A stretch of DNA of 64,000 nucleotides from Struthio camelus. Its lineage: Eukaryota > Chordata > Aves > Struthioniformes > Struthionidae. The notes below the pieces were generated by a model, which did not search any database, was not told the DNA's origin, and was given only the letters and a program-made list of their open reading frames with translations. Position 1 is the stretch's first letter, and each line of letters starts with the position of its first letter. Of this stretch, positions 1 to 13,215 are shown piece after piece. Where the stretch lies: assembly GCF_040807025.1 (NCBI RefSeq), contig NC_090981.1, positions 36,125,817-36,189,816 of the forward strand, in the 5' to 3' direction. The position numbers and the translations under genes were made by a program.

Positions 1-3000
1 AAAATTTCATGTATATACTTAAATGTATTTCTGTAAAGTTTATGTCAAATTTGTAATCAGAATATACCTGAAGCCCAGTACTGATTCTAAGAGTTATATG
101 TATGCAGTCAGGTTGCTTTAATATTGCAATGAACACTGAATAAGCTAGCCTTTGGCCCACTAAAGCTAACAGAGCTTCAGAAAGACTTCAAGACTTTGAT
201 TCATCTTATAATAAATTCTGTGCGGACAAGAATTAATTTTGCACTGTGAATACTTGATATCAACTGCCGTCAGACATGTTAAAGAACAAGAACTAACCAC
301 GGACATCACATATCAAATAACTCTACATTTTAAACGGTCAAGAAAACTTACTGTCTCTTGGAATGCTTATAAGCAAAGACTGGTGTAATGACAAAAATCA
401 GAGGATTTTAATTACTTTGTAATAAAATATTCACCCAGCTATATTGAACATCGCTGAGGAAAAAGGTGGGCAATGAAAATAAGTGCAAAAGGTCAGGACC
501 AACCATCATACCTATAAAAACAATGATCCACTTTGCAACCTATCTGCAGAACGTTTCAGTATTTCCAACAAGAACGTCACTGCTGTGGAACTTCACACTG
601 CTATAAACACAAGTTTTATTACCATGAATACAGTCCTTCAAGATCTCCGTGGCTTTTATCAAGAATTCAAAGCATAACAGACTTTCAGGATCAATGCTTT
701 ATTCCTACCTATTTTTCTATTCTAGTGCTGAAAAAAGCTTACAATAGGAAGCAAAGCTGAGAAATTTAAAAAGAATAACATTTACTGGAATTAAAAATTC
801 GCAGGATTCCAAAAGCTGACAGTATTAACTTGCAAGGTATTTCTGTTCTTTATTAGGCAGAACTAGTCCAAAAAACGTAAACCCTCAAGCTTGAAAGTGA
901 ACAGTTGTGTAACCTTTGTAAACTCTGAGACAATTACACTGTCTGCAAATGCAGGCATCATCCATACTGAACTGAGGAGTTTGTTGACCTTTTAGCTTCA
1001 GCTGTTACCTTGCCACAGACTTTGCAAATATCTTCCCACGGTACACGCTTCTAGTAAATAATACTGAAAACATGATCCTTGAGGGCAAGATTACAAAGTT
1101 TAGAATTACTTGAATTCTATTACTTCTACTAGAGGGCATTCTAAAACTATAGGATTACTCCTGTGGAACAAGAGAGGTTTCACAATCATACCATCAATTA
1201 TTTAGCTGGTGTGTATTTTTCCTTGTTACATTATTTGTACTAAGATTTACTTTGTACAACCTGCCAAAACTAGTTTTTGGTCTGTTTATATGAACAAAAT
1301 TTTTAAAATATTAATTTTTAAAACTTGATATAACATACTAAAACTAACATAAATTGAGACAGAGAATGCAAAAAAAAAATCTGATCAAATATCCAAAAAT
1401 ATATTATAGGTCACAGTATTTAACTTTATTAAATACTGATCTCACTTTATATACAAATTTACATGACAAAACCAGGAATTTAGCATACTGTCATTTGTTT
1501 CTTATTACAACTGCATTGCTTATAGTTCAGCAATAGCCTTCGCAAGGTCAGGGCTTAAAATACGACTCTTTCCCCACTCTTGCCCCCCACCTCAGTATAT
1601 CAGAAAATCACTGGTTAAAACTTTAATTTTGCTTTTTTTCCCCTCCAAATAGTGCTGAGACTCTAGTCATTTTTCACAGCTAAATTTGGTAAACTAAATG
1701 TTTAACAGATCAAACAGTCCTCTCTGACACAGCCAAATATTACTGAATTCAATTCTATTGGCCCAGGATATTAAGTCACTCATTTAAATATTTTTGAAAT
1801 AACAACCAGCATTAGGTATCATACCTTTTCAGGATTATGGACAAATCAATGGATCAACTATTATGTCAGTCTGTTCTGACTAAAGCCATTTCAAATAATA
1901 ATACGCACTACCAGTTGTAGTTTAAAGCAATGTTACACACTGAGGCCTGGATAATGTTTGTGAGTATCTTATTATAAAGCTTTCTACCATTAAAAATAAA
2001 AGAAAGTATTTCTCAAAGAAAATCATCAAGGACTTTTAATAGCATTAAAAAATCCTAAAAGTCTAAAAATTATATTCTTATTGGACATTCCAATAAAAAA
2101 TAAAGAAATCAAACTCTGAATTGAGTCATGATCCATAACTAACTTTTTTTAGTTTGCATTTTAGAGCATCTTCTGAAGTATACTTATGTTTCCCCTGAAA
2201 AAAGCAGAATCCTACTGTAGAATCCAGCACATATACCGATTCCACAAAGTAATTTCCACAGTAATGTCACAAATCATGTGAGCAGCAATGCCATTTCAAC
2301 CTATTGTCCAGCGGGAGTTGAGAAGTAGGTTTATGAAACTGATGTTTATCATAACTGATGAATCACCATGATTAGCTTGCTTTTTTCCCCTCAATTTCTG
2401 GAACAAATTTCAAAAGAAGATTATAAGGCATATAAGGAATGAGAGGTCTTTTCTGCAGACAAATAAATCCTTAAGAGAGCAAAGCTCTCTAGTTGTTTTC
2501 ACCAAAGGATGAGGGATTCTACACAGTGGTGGTACATGGAGAGAGCAAGAAGGAAAATGAAAGATTTGCAAAAGACTCCAAATCTGAAAGGAAACGGAGC
2601 GTAGGTTGCCAGATACGGAAAGGGGAATGGCAAAAGCAAGGGGAGTTTACTAACAAAGAAGCAGATGGAAATAGTGATCAAGTACCCTTTCCCTCAGAGC
2701 CTCCATTGCTGCTTGGTAGAAGCAGGTATTCTGAAGTAGAAACTTTCCAAATCAGCAGCTACATCTTGATTACCATTGCTCAACTTTGTACAACTCGTTG
2801 TTGATTTCTTAAGTCCACTGATATGGCACAGCAGTGCAAGCGTAAAGCCTAGTGCATTTTCACTGCCTGTCCTTGTCTACTCCCTGCGATTACAAATACC
2901 CAGCCAAGCAGAACATTCAAAAACTGGCATGCCTAGTACTCTGCATTGAGTACAGCAGTACAGCTACAGTGGTTGCCAGACAGAAGTCTATTCACAGCAG

Positions 3001-3849
3001 GGATGTCAGCACCCAGCAGCATCTTTGGCTGAATACAATGGAAGAGAGATACATGTGCTCTTTCATATGTAAAGAGGAGATTCTCTGTAGTACATCGGAA
3101 TAGCGCACAGCAAGAAGTTTCACAAGGTCATTCCTTTGCTGCACCTGTTGTAGAAATATATTAAAAACCTGCATGTTCAGCACTTCTATTTTAGGCATTC
3201 TCAGGAGCACTGAAATTTACAACAGTGTTGGAGAACAACCTGGGAAATCAGTAGGAATTATGACAACTTTGATTTGCTAAAATTTGACTTTCAATGTTGT
3301 CACTGTCCCAAATTAACAGAAGAATATTTTATTTCATACTTTTTTTTTTGCCTCAGTGAGTTCCCACATTTCACATGCATCCAAGGGAGGACACAATAGC
3401 TGTGTCTGTAAAACCTAGCATTTGAATGATGAGTATTACCCACGCATGGTGTGGGAGGTTTTTGTTTGTTTGTGCGTTTTTGTTCTTTTTTTTTTTTTTT
3501 GATTTGGGATATGTAAGTGCCTCACTCTGATGGGACAAAAGAGCCGGAAAAGAGTGTTTCAAAGTCACTACTTCAATAGAACATCTTCCTATATCCTTTT
3601 TCTTTCTCTACATGCTTCAAGCTGTAGAAGGCAAAAAAATTTTAATAAAAGTCATAACAACTGCCACTCAGATCTGCTCCCCTCTTCCTCCTCATTCTGT
3701 ACTGCACTGATAGTTGCAGCATTTGGTGAAAGTCTCCCTGATTTCTATGCATATTACTCAGGGTCTCTGCCACCTCTATATATAAGCTTTCACTGCCCTG
3801 AAGTTTTAGAGCTCAGTCGCTACTTACCTACTTACTACTACTGCCATGA

Positions 3850-3875
3850 CAGAATACTGCCAAGGCAGTATTCTG
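3850..3875. repeat. Perfect inverted repeat, 12-bp arms, 2-nt centre
   Basis: The arm CAGAATACTGCC at 3850-3861 and its exact reverse complement at 3864-3875 are separated only by AA. It could extrude as a hairpin. Nothing nearby suggests a gene or a terminator function. Confidence 0.9.
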
Positions 3876-6800
3876 CCTCAGGTGCTAAGAATATTTGTGT
3901 GATTGGCATTAATGACACTGATATCAGTCAATTATTATCCCGATTATTTGCTTTCTAACTATTGCAGCATTAAAAAAAAAAATCTTATCAAAACTCACTG
4001 TCTGTGACGACATATACCTCTGGAACACTGCTGTGGCCATGTACCTGAACAACACGACCATATGAAAATCTTTTCATTCAATACGTCCCCCTGAAAAAAA
4101 GGCACCTATCCTTCAACACAGACATCTTATCCTAAGGGAAAAAAGCATAAGCTACCTGCCATCATATCCATATTTACCAGCTGCAAAGCTAAATCTATCA
4201 AAGCCAGGAAACAATACTAAAAATGGTAAATCTGCAAGCAGAACATAAAGATAGAAGCCTAATGAGACATCCAAATCATCTCATCCTGTTATTAGAGGTC
4301 ACTGAGAAGAAAAAAAAGTGTCATATACGCAGAGTACCCCTTCCAGGTTTTCTGGCATCTTCCTCTCTTTACTGCCTCAAAAGAATTTGAGTGGATCTAA
4401 GCTATTTTCTTGAATATTAAATCCTACAGCACATAATAATCACAGGAGAACAAATTTTTATCTCATAAGCCAGGTAATCACTAAAGGCTTTCTAAGGTCA
4501 CCACTTGCTCTGCCTGTTCTCATTCAGAGCAGGGAATAAAGGGCAAAACTACCAAGCAATGCTTCATTCACTATTTCTGTTTGCAAACAGCAAGCAAGTA
4601 GAAAAAACAGAGCATGCAGAATACAGACCTTTTCTACAAAGATCTATGGTTACCTTATAATTTGCTGGCCTAACATAAAATCAGATAATAATTTTGACTA
4701 GTTGTAAGAGCCAGATCCTGATCTCTGTTATTTTCATCCAGAGCAATGCCAGTGAAACAAGGTTACTTTATATTTAGAACACAGATCAGAGTCTGACGTA
4801 AACAAATTAATATGCTAAGAAATGCACAAGTAGGAATTTGAATTTGCTATAATTTGTTCCAGAATAACAATACTGATTTCAGGCACAGATCTTTTAATTT
4901 ATTTCATGCAAGTGATGAGAATCTATCCATACATACATACGCTATATAAAAGCTATGACTAAATATTATATGAGACCAACGTGTTAGTTTGGAACAATTA
5001 TTTTTACCATACAGTAACGTTTAAGCAAAAATTGATCTGTTTTTCAGCCCCACACAGGAAACTGTCTTTCACCTATACAGTTCTAACGAAAAAAGTAAAC
5101 ATGTTTTACTAGTGGAGAGCTATTTACATTGTTTTACAGAACCAGGGCCTAGCTTTTTATCTGGGGCATGTCGCCCCAAGTAGAATTTGTAACAATATAA
5201 GCACTCACATTCTCTCTTGCACAAAAAACTAAATTGATTTTTTAAAATACAAACAAATAAAAAAACAGCCATGAACACGCTTAGCACATCCCAGTGGACG
5301 CTTATTGTAGAAGCAACCGCAAGACTTAGCCTATCTCAGGATCAGGCTCTTAAATGTATGGAACCAGAAACACAGATGAGGAAGGCCTGCAGACTTCAGT
5401 GATGAATGCCTATTTATTTCACTTAACTGTTAAGATCTGAAGTTTCACATTAATTTCTTTTTGTATCTCTCTTTTGGAGGTTGCTCTCCTTTCCTCAACA
5501 TTTAATATATTTTTAGAACATATCAGCTGAGGACAAAACTACTATGGCCTGAAGTGCCTACTACTTGGCCTCAATGAAGTACTATAGCCAAAAATGAGTA
5601 GCATGTATCAGAATAACTAATCATGGGCTTCTCCAGCATATTTGTTATTTCTCTCATATTGGCATATATTTAAAACCAAAAATAAACAACCTACTGTGCA
5701 ATAGCACTTTACACATAACAGCCTTGCAGAAAAAAAAATCTGTAAGGTTCAGAGCTGTAAATTATAGTACCATCTATTCCCTCCTATGAGGCTCTTTCAG
5801 GTATACGGACAAAAGAATTATTACCATCTCCAGTAGCTCCTTAGAAGTTAATAAGCATGTATGAGCCAAACAGAATTTTAATATGCTACCTAATTATTAG
5901 AATAAATAGCTCAGTGAGCTACTCTGGACTTCATAAAATTATATTATGAAACATGAAAATTTGTGTCAAATATTTACATTAAATTTCAGAATCATATCAA
6001 AATAAGTTTCACTTCTATGGTTAAATATATTCACTTGTTACTAGACTGCAGTAAAGAATATTGTTTTTATTATGGCTCAATATTTCACAAAGTCCCTCAA
6101 AAGACTTCTCTCTATAAAAGAAAAAATATATTTGCATCATTTTTGAAGAGATGATACTATAAGACCCTCTCTCCAATCTATACTATGAATTAGCTCCTTA
6201 CATCTGGGCAATCCATTTTAAAATGAAACACATAACAAAGCATCTACATGCTGAATAGAACTCCCGAAGCAAAACTGTTTAGATTCCAAGGCTCTTCACA
6301 CTATCTTTCTTGTGCATTGTGGTTTCGTTGGCTTTTCTAAGACTTTTAACCTATGTCACAATTTAATAATCACTATTTAATAATTATAATCATTCCCTTA
6401 TTAACTGGGTATTTCTTTTTCTTGTCCTAAGGCACCCTGTAGTTCAAGACAAGGAAAACTCTTTGTTGATTAGTTATTTAAAACCAGCAACAATAACTAT
6501 GCTGGAAAGAAAGGTACTTTGAGAGGATTACACAGAGCTAGTTCTCAACAGCACCAAGCCGAGAGAAGCAAATTACAAACCCAAGTACCTCATTGCATGT
6601 AACCAAATTGGCTGGCTGAAATGCTAATTGCCTTTCAGCAAAGCTAAAGACAGACAGGGGACCTTGTGCTTCAGAGAATGACACGCATTTTTTACTCCAC
6701 TTCTGCACTATTGTCTTGCTAAGAATTATTCAAAATCTATTCATAAATGTAGCTCTCTTCCTAACCTTTAAAAATGTGGGAAATTTCTAGAGCTCTGACC

Positions 6801-7645
6801 AACACCTCAGATCTGTTGGTCTGCCAAATCCATAACAGATGGCTGAATTAAGGCCACATTAAATCCTTAATGAAGCAAAGCTTGAAACAGTTCAGAGCAC
6901 TAATATATTGGATCAGTCCCGGCTAAGTGAGGGAAGAAAAGGAAGTTTCTTCTGCTATCAAAAAAACGAATCATAATTGTATTCTAATAAATTTATATCA
7001 GATACAAAATGAAATAGCCAAAAAAAACCCTCTTCTCCTAAAAAAAGATTTTGCTTTAGTATGTTAAATGAAATTCTGTTTCCAATTTGCTAAAAAAATT
7101 CATAATCACAAAAGCTGCAACGGACATAGAAATTATCTTTTCCGTTGATTAATTCTGCCAGAGAAATTTATCCTGCCAAACAGCACATAGCCTTTACACA
7201 ACTTTATCCCAACAGCAACCTTGGTTTTGGCTTACAAATTACCTTAGCAAAAGGAACTTAAACAATTTCAACTAGTTTTACAGGAAAATTTAATAAGCCA
7301 AACTATGAATCACTACTTCTCATATTTAAAGCATATTCTAGAACTCCTAGTTTTAAAATTCTTTCTGCAAATAGCCACAAATTCTCATCTATGGAGTAAA
7401 CTCAGTCTTGAGAATCCTTTTCGCACAAAGTATTTTCCAGTTTGACTTAGGTAAGTAAGGCTTTGCAGAAATAGCACCATTTATGATTCAATCACACTCT
7501 TCAGAGTAAAAAAGATAACAATAGGCCCACCTAGAATAAGATAAATGGCCTATAACATTGATTCCTGTAGTCAATCATCTGCCCTAGGAAACTAAATTCC
7601 AGAGCAACAGCTCTGTAAAATTGAACTTGATAATGTAGGAGTCAC

Positions 7646-7689
7646 TTTATTATACATTGAAAGAAGGGTTTATTATACATTGAAAGAAG
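7646..7689. repeat. Tandem duplication, unit about 23 bp
   Basis: A unit beginning TTTATTATACATTG and ending GAAAGAAG is present twice back to back (7646-7668 and 7669-7689), with no difference in the shared 21 bases. This looks like a recent slippage or small tandem duplication. Confidence 0.85.
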
Positions 7690-8011
7690 TACTCAAATGC
7701 TATGCATGCTTACTTCCAGTGAGGGAAAGTATTATATCCAAAAGGGATTAGATCTAAAGAGTCCAAGCTTGTAGGGCTGAAATGCAAGCACAGTTTATAT
7801 AAATGAGTAGAACCAATCAGCAGGATTACTCATATGAACATAGTTATGTATGTGATTATATCTTTGGGAGGTCAAGACCTAACACTTTCTGAGCCAAGAA
7901 TTTCAGCATAATACTCATATTTTCTCCCCAAGTATAGTTTGCATTTCTTAGAGGACAAGTTAGATATTAACCCAACACCAAGAATACTTTGTAAAAGGCT
8001 GGTCAAGGGGG

Positions 8012-8037
8012 AAAAAAAAAAAAAAAAGAAAAAAAAG
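8012..8037. repeat. A-rich homopolymer tract
   Basis: A run of A residues broken by one G, directly after a GGGG. No target-site duplication or retrocopy body is visible next to it, so it is called only a simple repeat. Confidence 0.85.
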
Positions 8038-10199
8038 CAGAGAGCAGAGTTACCCAGCAATGAAATGAAGCTAAATTGCCTTACGCTACCTCAAATAATA
8101 GCAAGGGCCGGATGTAGAGTTGATGGTTTTTACGCCTACCAAAAACACCTTAGGCTAAAAAAATTCAAAAATAGTTGAGACAAATTTTAATTTTCTCTCT
8201 TTGAAAAGTGATCTAAGGATATATTTTTCAATGATGTTTTCAACCAAGTTTTTTTAAATTAAAGTTTTGTTAAGCTTATAATTAGTATGAAATACTTTTA
8301 AAAATATAGTAACTAACAATCAATCCATCTTCAGCATATTGTAATCCTGGAAAACCCTGGTAGTTCTGTAACAATATAAAAGGTGATTTGTAGGTCATAA
8401 ATGTTCTTCCTCCCAATTGCCATAAATTGTTTGTATCTTATGACTGAGATCCATATGGAAAGTTTATTTCTACAGTTCTCATTTTCTGAACAGTCACACT
8501 AAAGGCATATGCTTTCCTAGCTTTTGCAGTAGTTCAGTTGAAGTCATCTGGAACATTCATGTGTGAGGTAAAACATTTTTTTCGTGGAAATCCAAAAGAA
8601 AGAAAAGAAAAAACCTTGGAAGTCAAAATCTTTTAAATAACATGCTGCCATGCATGTTAGATGTTTTAACAGCAACGTGTGTTTTAGCCCTTCTTCTGAA
8701 CCCTTCTTTCAAATAAAGCTCACAACAATTTCCAGAGGAGGAATTACATTGTAGGTTTCGTTGTATAAGGATCAATCTCATTCAGTAGCATCAATTCTTT
8801 AAAACTTACCTACTATTATTTTTCAGCCTTAAAAAATGCTGAGAGCACAAACAAACTGCCCAGGACTTGCTCTCACAAAAAGTAAATAGCATTTTTCCCA
8901 TTGACTTCAATGTGAGCAGGATACAAACCACAATTACAAGCTAAGAAGCACATACCCTCATTATTGGGGTTAATTAGTTCAATTAGATGGATACTTAGTG
9001 AGTATAATTGATTTTTTCACATAGAGCTATTGAAAACACACAGCTACGTTAGAAAGCTATTAAAACATTAAACTATATGTTAGATATCAATAACATAAAT
9101 ATTTATAATAACATTAAGTTAGCATTTCAGTTCACCCTTGAAATACATGTTAGTTTTTACATTATCAACTATTTGGCCATTTCAATTCTACTCCTAATCT
9201 GCTATAAATGATTTTATTCCCTCATTAATCTGGTTCTCCTTTTCACATTGAAAAACTGAAAACATTTAGTAGGTGAAAGCTTGTTTTAGGCTTCAGGGAC
9301 AGACCGACTGTGTTTTAAATATACCACATTCTACCCTTAGTTACTGAACTCCGCTCTCATGGTAGATTCTCCAACGCCTATTATTTAACTGAAAGTATTG
9401 TTCTAGAAGATGCGTGCAAAGTGTATCAGAAAGAACACTCGGCTTCTATATGATGAATAACGTGAAAAAAAGCATTATCTGCTGCTTCACAACTGTCTCT
9501 ACTATAAAGCTATTATACACTCGTTAAAAAATGACAAATAACGTTTGACAAGCAGTTCCTAACACATTTTATCTTAAATTTATCTGGGTTAGCCAGAGTG
9601 AATTATGCAATGTTTTATACAGAATTAGCATATCAAAAGCCATGAGAATAGGAAATATTTCAAACTGCAACTGCTTACATATCACATATTTTATCATAAA
9701 CCTATTTAAAATTCATTCCTTATCAGAGGATGATTTGAAAAAAAAAAAAATTCCTTCTAATTCACTCTTTTGCAATACACAGCGCATACGCAGCTCCTCC
9801 CTATTTTGATTTTATTTTCACTTAATTGAAATAGTCAGATGAACGTCTTGTGTATTTTTGAGAGTTAAAACAGACAGCTCGGACATTTCAGGCCAAGTTT
9901 CATCTCGATATGATCCCCTGAGAATAGGATTTTCCATTGGAAAGACTACTGTCACCACCTGCCCTGCTCTACAGGACAGAAAGAGGAGCTGCTGAAACAA
10001 CAGAAACCTTAGCAGACTCCTACCATCCAGCAGCCACTCATGGGCGAGCTACGCGCTCAGCTCTGCCTGCAGCTGGTTAAACCCTCTCCCTCCTGCAACA
10101 GGTGCTGCTGACAGAACTCCAGAGGTGCAAAGTGAAGATCTCTGCAGCTAATACAGGATGCTTCAAAAGCAACTACCAGCTCCAATACAGCGATAACAA

Positions 10200-10450
10200 A
10201 CGTACCTAAACCCGGGGACATGAGCATCAGCGTCCTCTGGACTCGGCCAGCCGCCCGCACACACTCACCGTCACTCACACATTACGCATTCCCCTGTCTC
10301 CTACTCCTCCCTCCTCTCTATGCTGCGTCCGGGACACTCCTCCCTCTTCTGACTCCTGCCGCCTTCCTACTGCCGGGGAGACAAAAGTGGGTGGGACTGA
10401 GGAGGACAGATCTTTCAAGCCCTCACGCAACTGCCCCCACTCTGCTCTAG
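10200..10450 (-). promoter_or_regulatory. ADGRV1: Possible ADGRV1 promoter / first exon (tentative)
   Basis: A short CpG-enriched, pyrimidine-rich (plus strand) patch in an otherwise AT-rich region. On the minus strand a small open frame ends in MSPGLG, directly followed by a splice-donor-like GTACGT (plus 10201-10206). Stronger GTGAGT donors lie just upstream, at about 10263-10276. ADGRV1, the giant adhesion GPCR of hair-cell ankle links, lies divergent to LYSMD3 in vertebrates, so a minus-strand first exon on this side of LYSMD3 is expected. The next exon is not found in the window, and the start of the protein is poorly conserved. The call rests mainly on position and composition and could instead be an unrelated promoter. 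Confidence 0.3.
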
Positions 10451-11430
10451 TTCAGATAGAGCTAGCCCCCATAGTCACTGCCCAGGCAGTTCTTCCACTT
10501 AACTAGGGCTGGACTGCTTTATTCCTGCAGGCAGCAAAACAGGCAGGTTCTGCTTGGATTCTGACAGATTTTTGGATTCAAGTCCTCAGCCGTGCCAGGA
10601 CATATAGCCGGTCTTAATCCACAACTGTTCAGCGATGGGCGGGGGTGCACAATTTCCATCCCTAGATCCAGCACCTTGCACTCAGTAATTCCTCTAACAT
10701 CTAAGCCTAGTAACATGGAAAATACTTAATTCTGATGAAAACTAACTTAATACCATTTACGTAATCTTTACTGTATTTCTTAATTGTATTACCATACTCT
10801 TTGAGATATCTAGTAGTTTTTAAGAAGTGAAAATGCTATTGCAAACTAATGCAGCAGCATCACAATTTCATTTAGTTGAATCCAGTCAGATGCACCAACG
10901 CTCTCACACTTCCTAATATATTCTTACTCTACTATAAAAACATATATCTTGTACTTCAAGCTTGCTGGAGCCTGTCCTTTTTTTTGTGTGCCAAACCCAC
11001 AGACTGTTTTATCAAAATAGTATTCCAAAGCCACTAGAAAAATTATGGCTCTGACCCAACTCAGTGCAAAAGCAATGTGAAAATACATGTCTAACATGAA
11101 TCTTGGCAGATGCATTACTTTTTTTAATCCTGTATTGCTCAGTCTTAAATAAACAGAATCTATTTTGAATTCCTGCTTTTAATACAAATTAGCATGTAAG
11201 CATTCGGACAAAAATCAAAATATACCTCTAGCTTACTTTTAGATGTTATATTTCATTTACAGGAAAGGCTGAGGGATATGTTAAGGACAAAATAGGAGCC
11301 TGCACTGAATGAAAGCAAAACAATTTTTACAACTTTTGTTATTCGCTTACTGAAAATTCTTGCATTTCAGATGAGCTTCCTTTGCTCTATTTTTTATTTG
11401 GAGTATACAGAAAAATAGATCAATGTTTTA
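10451..11430. other. Intergenic stretch, nothing recognised
   Basis: AT-rich sequence with short random open frames only; no repeat family or exon was recognised. Confidence 0.5.
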
Positions 11431-11960
11431 CACCATGATACAGATCAAAGAGTGGACTGGATGCAAGCAAACAATATTCAGTATTGCCAGCTGTAAAGAT
11501 ATGCATCTAGAAAAATGAACAAAGGCCATATTTATAGGATGGAGTACTGTATCCTGGGAAGCAGTGATTCTGAAAAGGATTTTAGAATCAGATGAATCAA
11601 GTTGGAGACCAAAAGACTAACGTAATCCTTGTTACACAAGGAAGAATTTTAATGTAGGAGTACCAGGGCTAAAAAAAAAAAAAAGGATTAAAACACTTTA
11701 GGCCTTCTAATGGCATTAGCCTGGTCACTACAATACTGTGTAGAGTTTTGGTGTTACAATTCAGGAAGAATGTAATTAAACTGGAAAAGGTAAAGATAAT
11801 GCTAAAGAATGATGAAAGCTTTGAAAATAGCTTATAGTAAAAGACTCAAAGACCTCCGAGTTTTTCACTTATATAAGAAGTGATACTTCAAGCTGAAAAC
11901 ATCCCACCTAACATCAGTCATTTGGTCTGACCTAGGACATGATGTACTACTTCCAAGAGG
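11430..11960 (+). mobile_element. Old L3/CR1-like LINE remnant
   Basis: The segment keeps the order of phrases typical of the 3' part of CR1/L3 reverse-transcriptase genes: a decayed 'atcctgggaagcagtgattc' block, then an A-run, then a block resembling the 'tactgtgt.cagttttggtg' motif, an 'aaaaggtaaagataatg' block and a 'gaccTcc...aagag' 3' part. Every frame is broken. It is much more decayed than the CR1 near 24 kb, which suggests an ancient insertion. A profile search against LINE consensus sequences would fix its ends. Confidence 0.55.
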
Positions 11961-13093
11961 TCCTTGTTTCTTTCCCCTGACTGAATACGAGTCCATACAA
12001 CTATCTCAAAGACACCTTTTAGACAGCTTCTAGATAATGACATTAGGTAATACTAGGTGAGATGAATACCTCTCTGAATTTATTCTGGATGTAGTCAGAG
12101 AGAAAGAAAAAAAAAAACTTAGTTTAGTTTTTCTGTATTGAAAAGAGAACAAGAAGCAGTTCTTCAAAGGCTCTTACTATCAACTGCAGAATCTTGCATT
12201 ATGAAGAACTTGATGTCTGAGCTTCAGAAATAACCAGTACATTTTTGATACCATACAGGCATATTTTTTCCTATTTCCATCTTGCAGCCTAAATCCCTTA
12301 TTGTTTTTCATCTCTGCATCAATGAGGCATAAGGTTCTTTTTATGTTTTATTCTAAAATGTTGTTTCAGCTTAGGAAAATTACTTCATGCTGCCCTTTTT
12401 CCTCCAGCTTCTGCAGGCACTAAAAGTGACCCTATATTCAGCTCAGCTCCCACCAAAAGCCAACAAGCTGCTCTGTGTCAGAGGGATTGCCGTAAGAGTC
12501 ATCAGTCCTCAGTCCTTGCAGCAGACCGAAGTACATTAAACATTGCTAATTCTTAATCTAGAAAACAAAAGATTAAGTTGAGAACTCAAACTTGGGCCTG
12601 TTGAGTCACACAGCTAGTTTCACAGAAACTTTGAGACCTTCAACAAAACTGAATTCAGATCCAAAATGACTGCAGCTTTTACTCTCCCTCCAACTCAATA
12701 TGCAGTCCTCTGTTTTCTCTAGATCCCCGAGGATTTCTTGACTGCTTTTCCATTTTCATCATACTACTCCAGAGACTTATACTGCAGCTCCTTTGTTACA
12801 TACAACGATGAGACAGAGCTGCCATAGGATTTTGTCAACAGTGTTCCCCAATGAGCTGGAAAGGTTACCACTGACTGACATGGGACACTCCATGCCCACT
12901 TTTTACAACTCAGTACGCTGCCCACACAGCACTAACAAATGTCAGAGACAAACAACTGGGCTGGATGTTAACTTGCTCTGCAAGTTAAAAATGGCTCTGC
13001 TGCTTATCAAACCAATACTGAAAGCAGCTGCAATACAATCAATGGACTCTAGTTTGTTTTGAACTCTTGTCTTTTCTCTTCACTGGCATCATC

Positions 13094-13215
13094 TGAAATG
13101 AAAGACCAGAGAAGAGTTAAAAGAAACAAGTCCCTGAGAAGGAAAAGAGCAAGGAGAGAAAAAATAAGAGTTGGAAGGGCAAGAGACAGCTATAAGGAAC
13201 TGCAAAAATTCCAAA
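13094..13215. repeat. Purine-rich block
   Basis: About 120 bases composed mostly of A and G on the plus strand. It makes a spurious, very basic (Arg/Lys-rich) open frame. I treat it as low-complexity sequence, not a gene. Confidence 0.6.

Larger units (their letters stand above)
1..10000. other. AT-rich non-coding stretch, no exon recognised
   Basis: Ten kilobases of AT-rich sequence with only short random open frames. I looked on the minus strand for Calx-beta-type exons, because ADGRV1 should lie on this side in the conserved gene order, and saw none. By synteny this may be the first intron of ADGRV1. Local structures are a 23-bp tandem duplication at 7646-7689, an A-tract at 8012-8037 and a perfect palindrome at 3850-3875. 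No gene can be supported here. Confidence 0.5.

Noticed and set aside
3530-3958. 142-codon open frame on the plus strand
   Set aside because: Ser/Tyr-rich translation unlike any family I know, no CpG or splice context, and it spans an ordinary AT-rich region; probably chance.
8012-8037. A-tract as a retrocopy tail
   Set aside because: No retrocopy body or flanking target-site duplication found.
1-10000. ADGRV1 Calx-beta exons on the minus strand
   Set aside because: Looked for the Asp-rich Calx-beta motifs in reverse complement and found none.
12570-12660. GAGTCACACAGCTAG, resembling a MIR phrase
   Set aside because: Only one short match; neighbouring MIR blocks are not in order.
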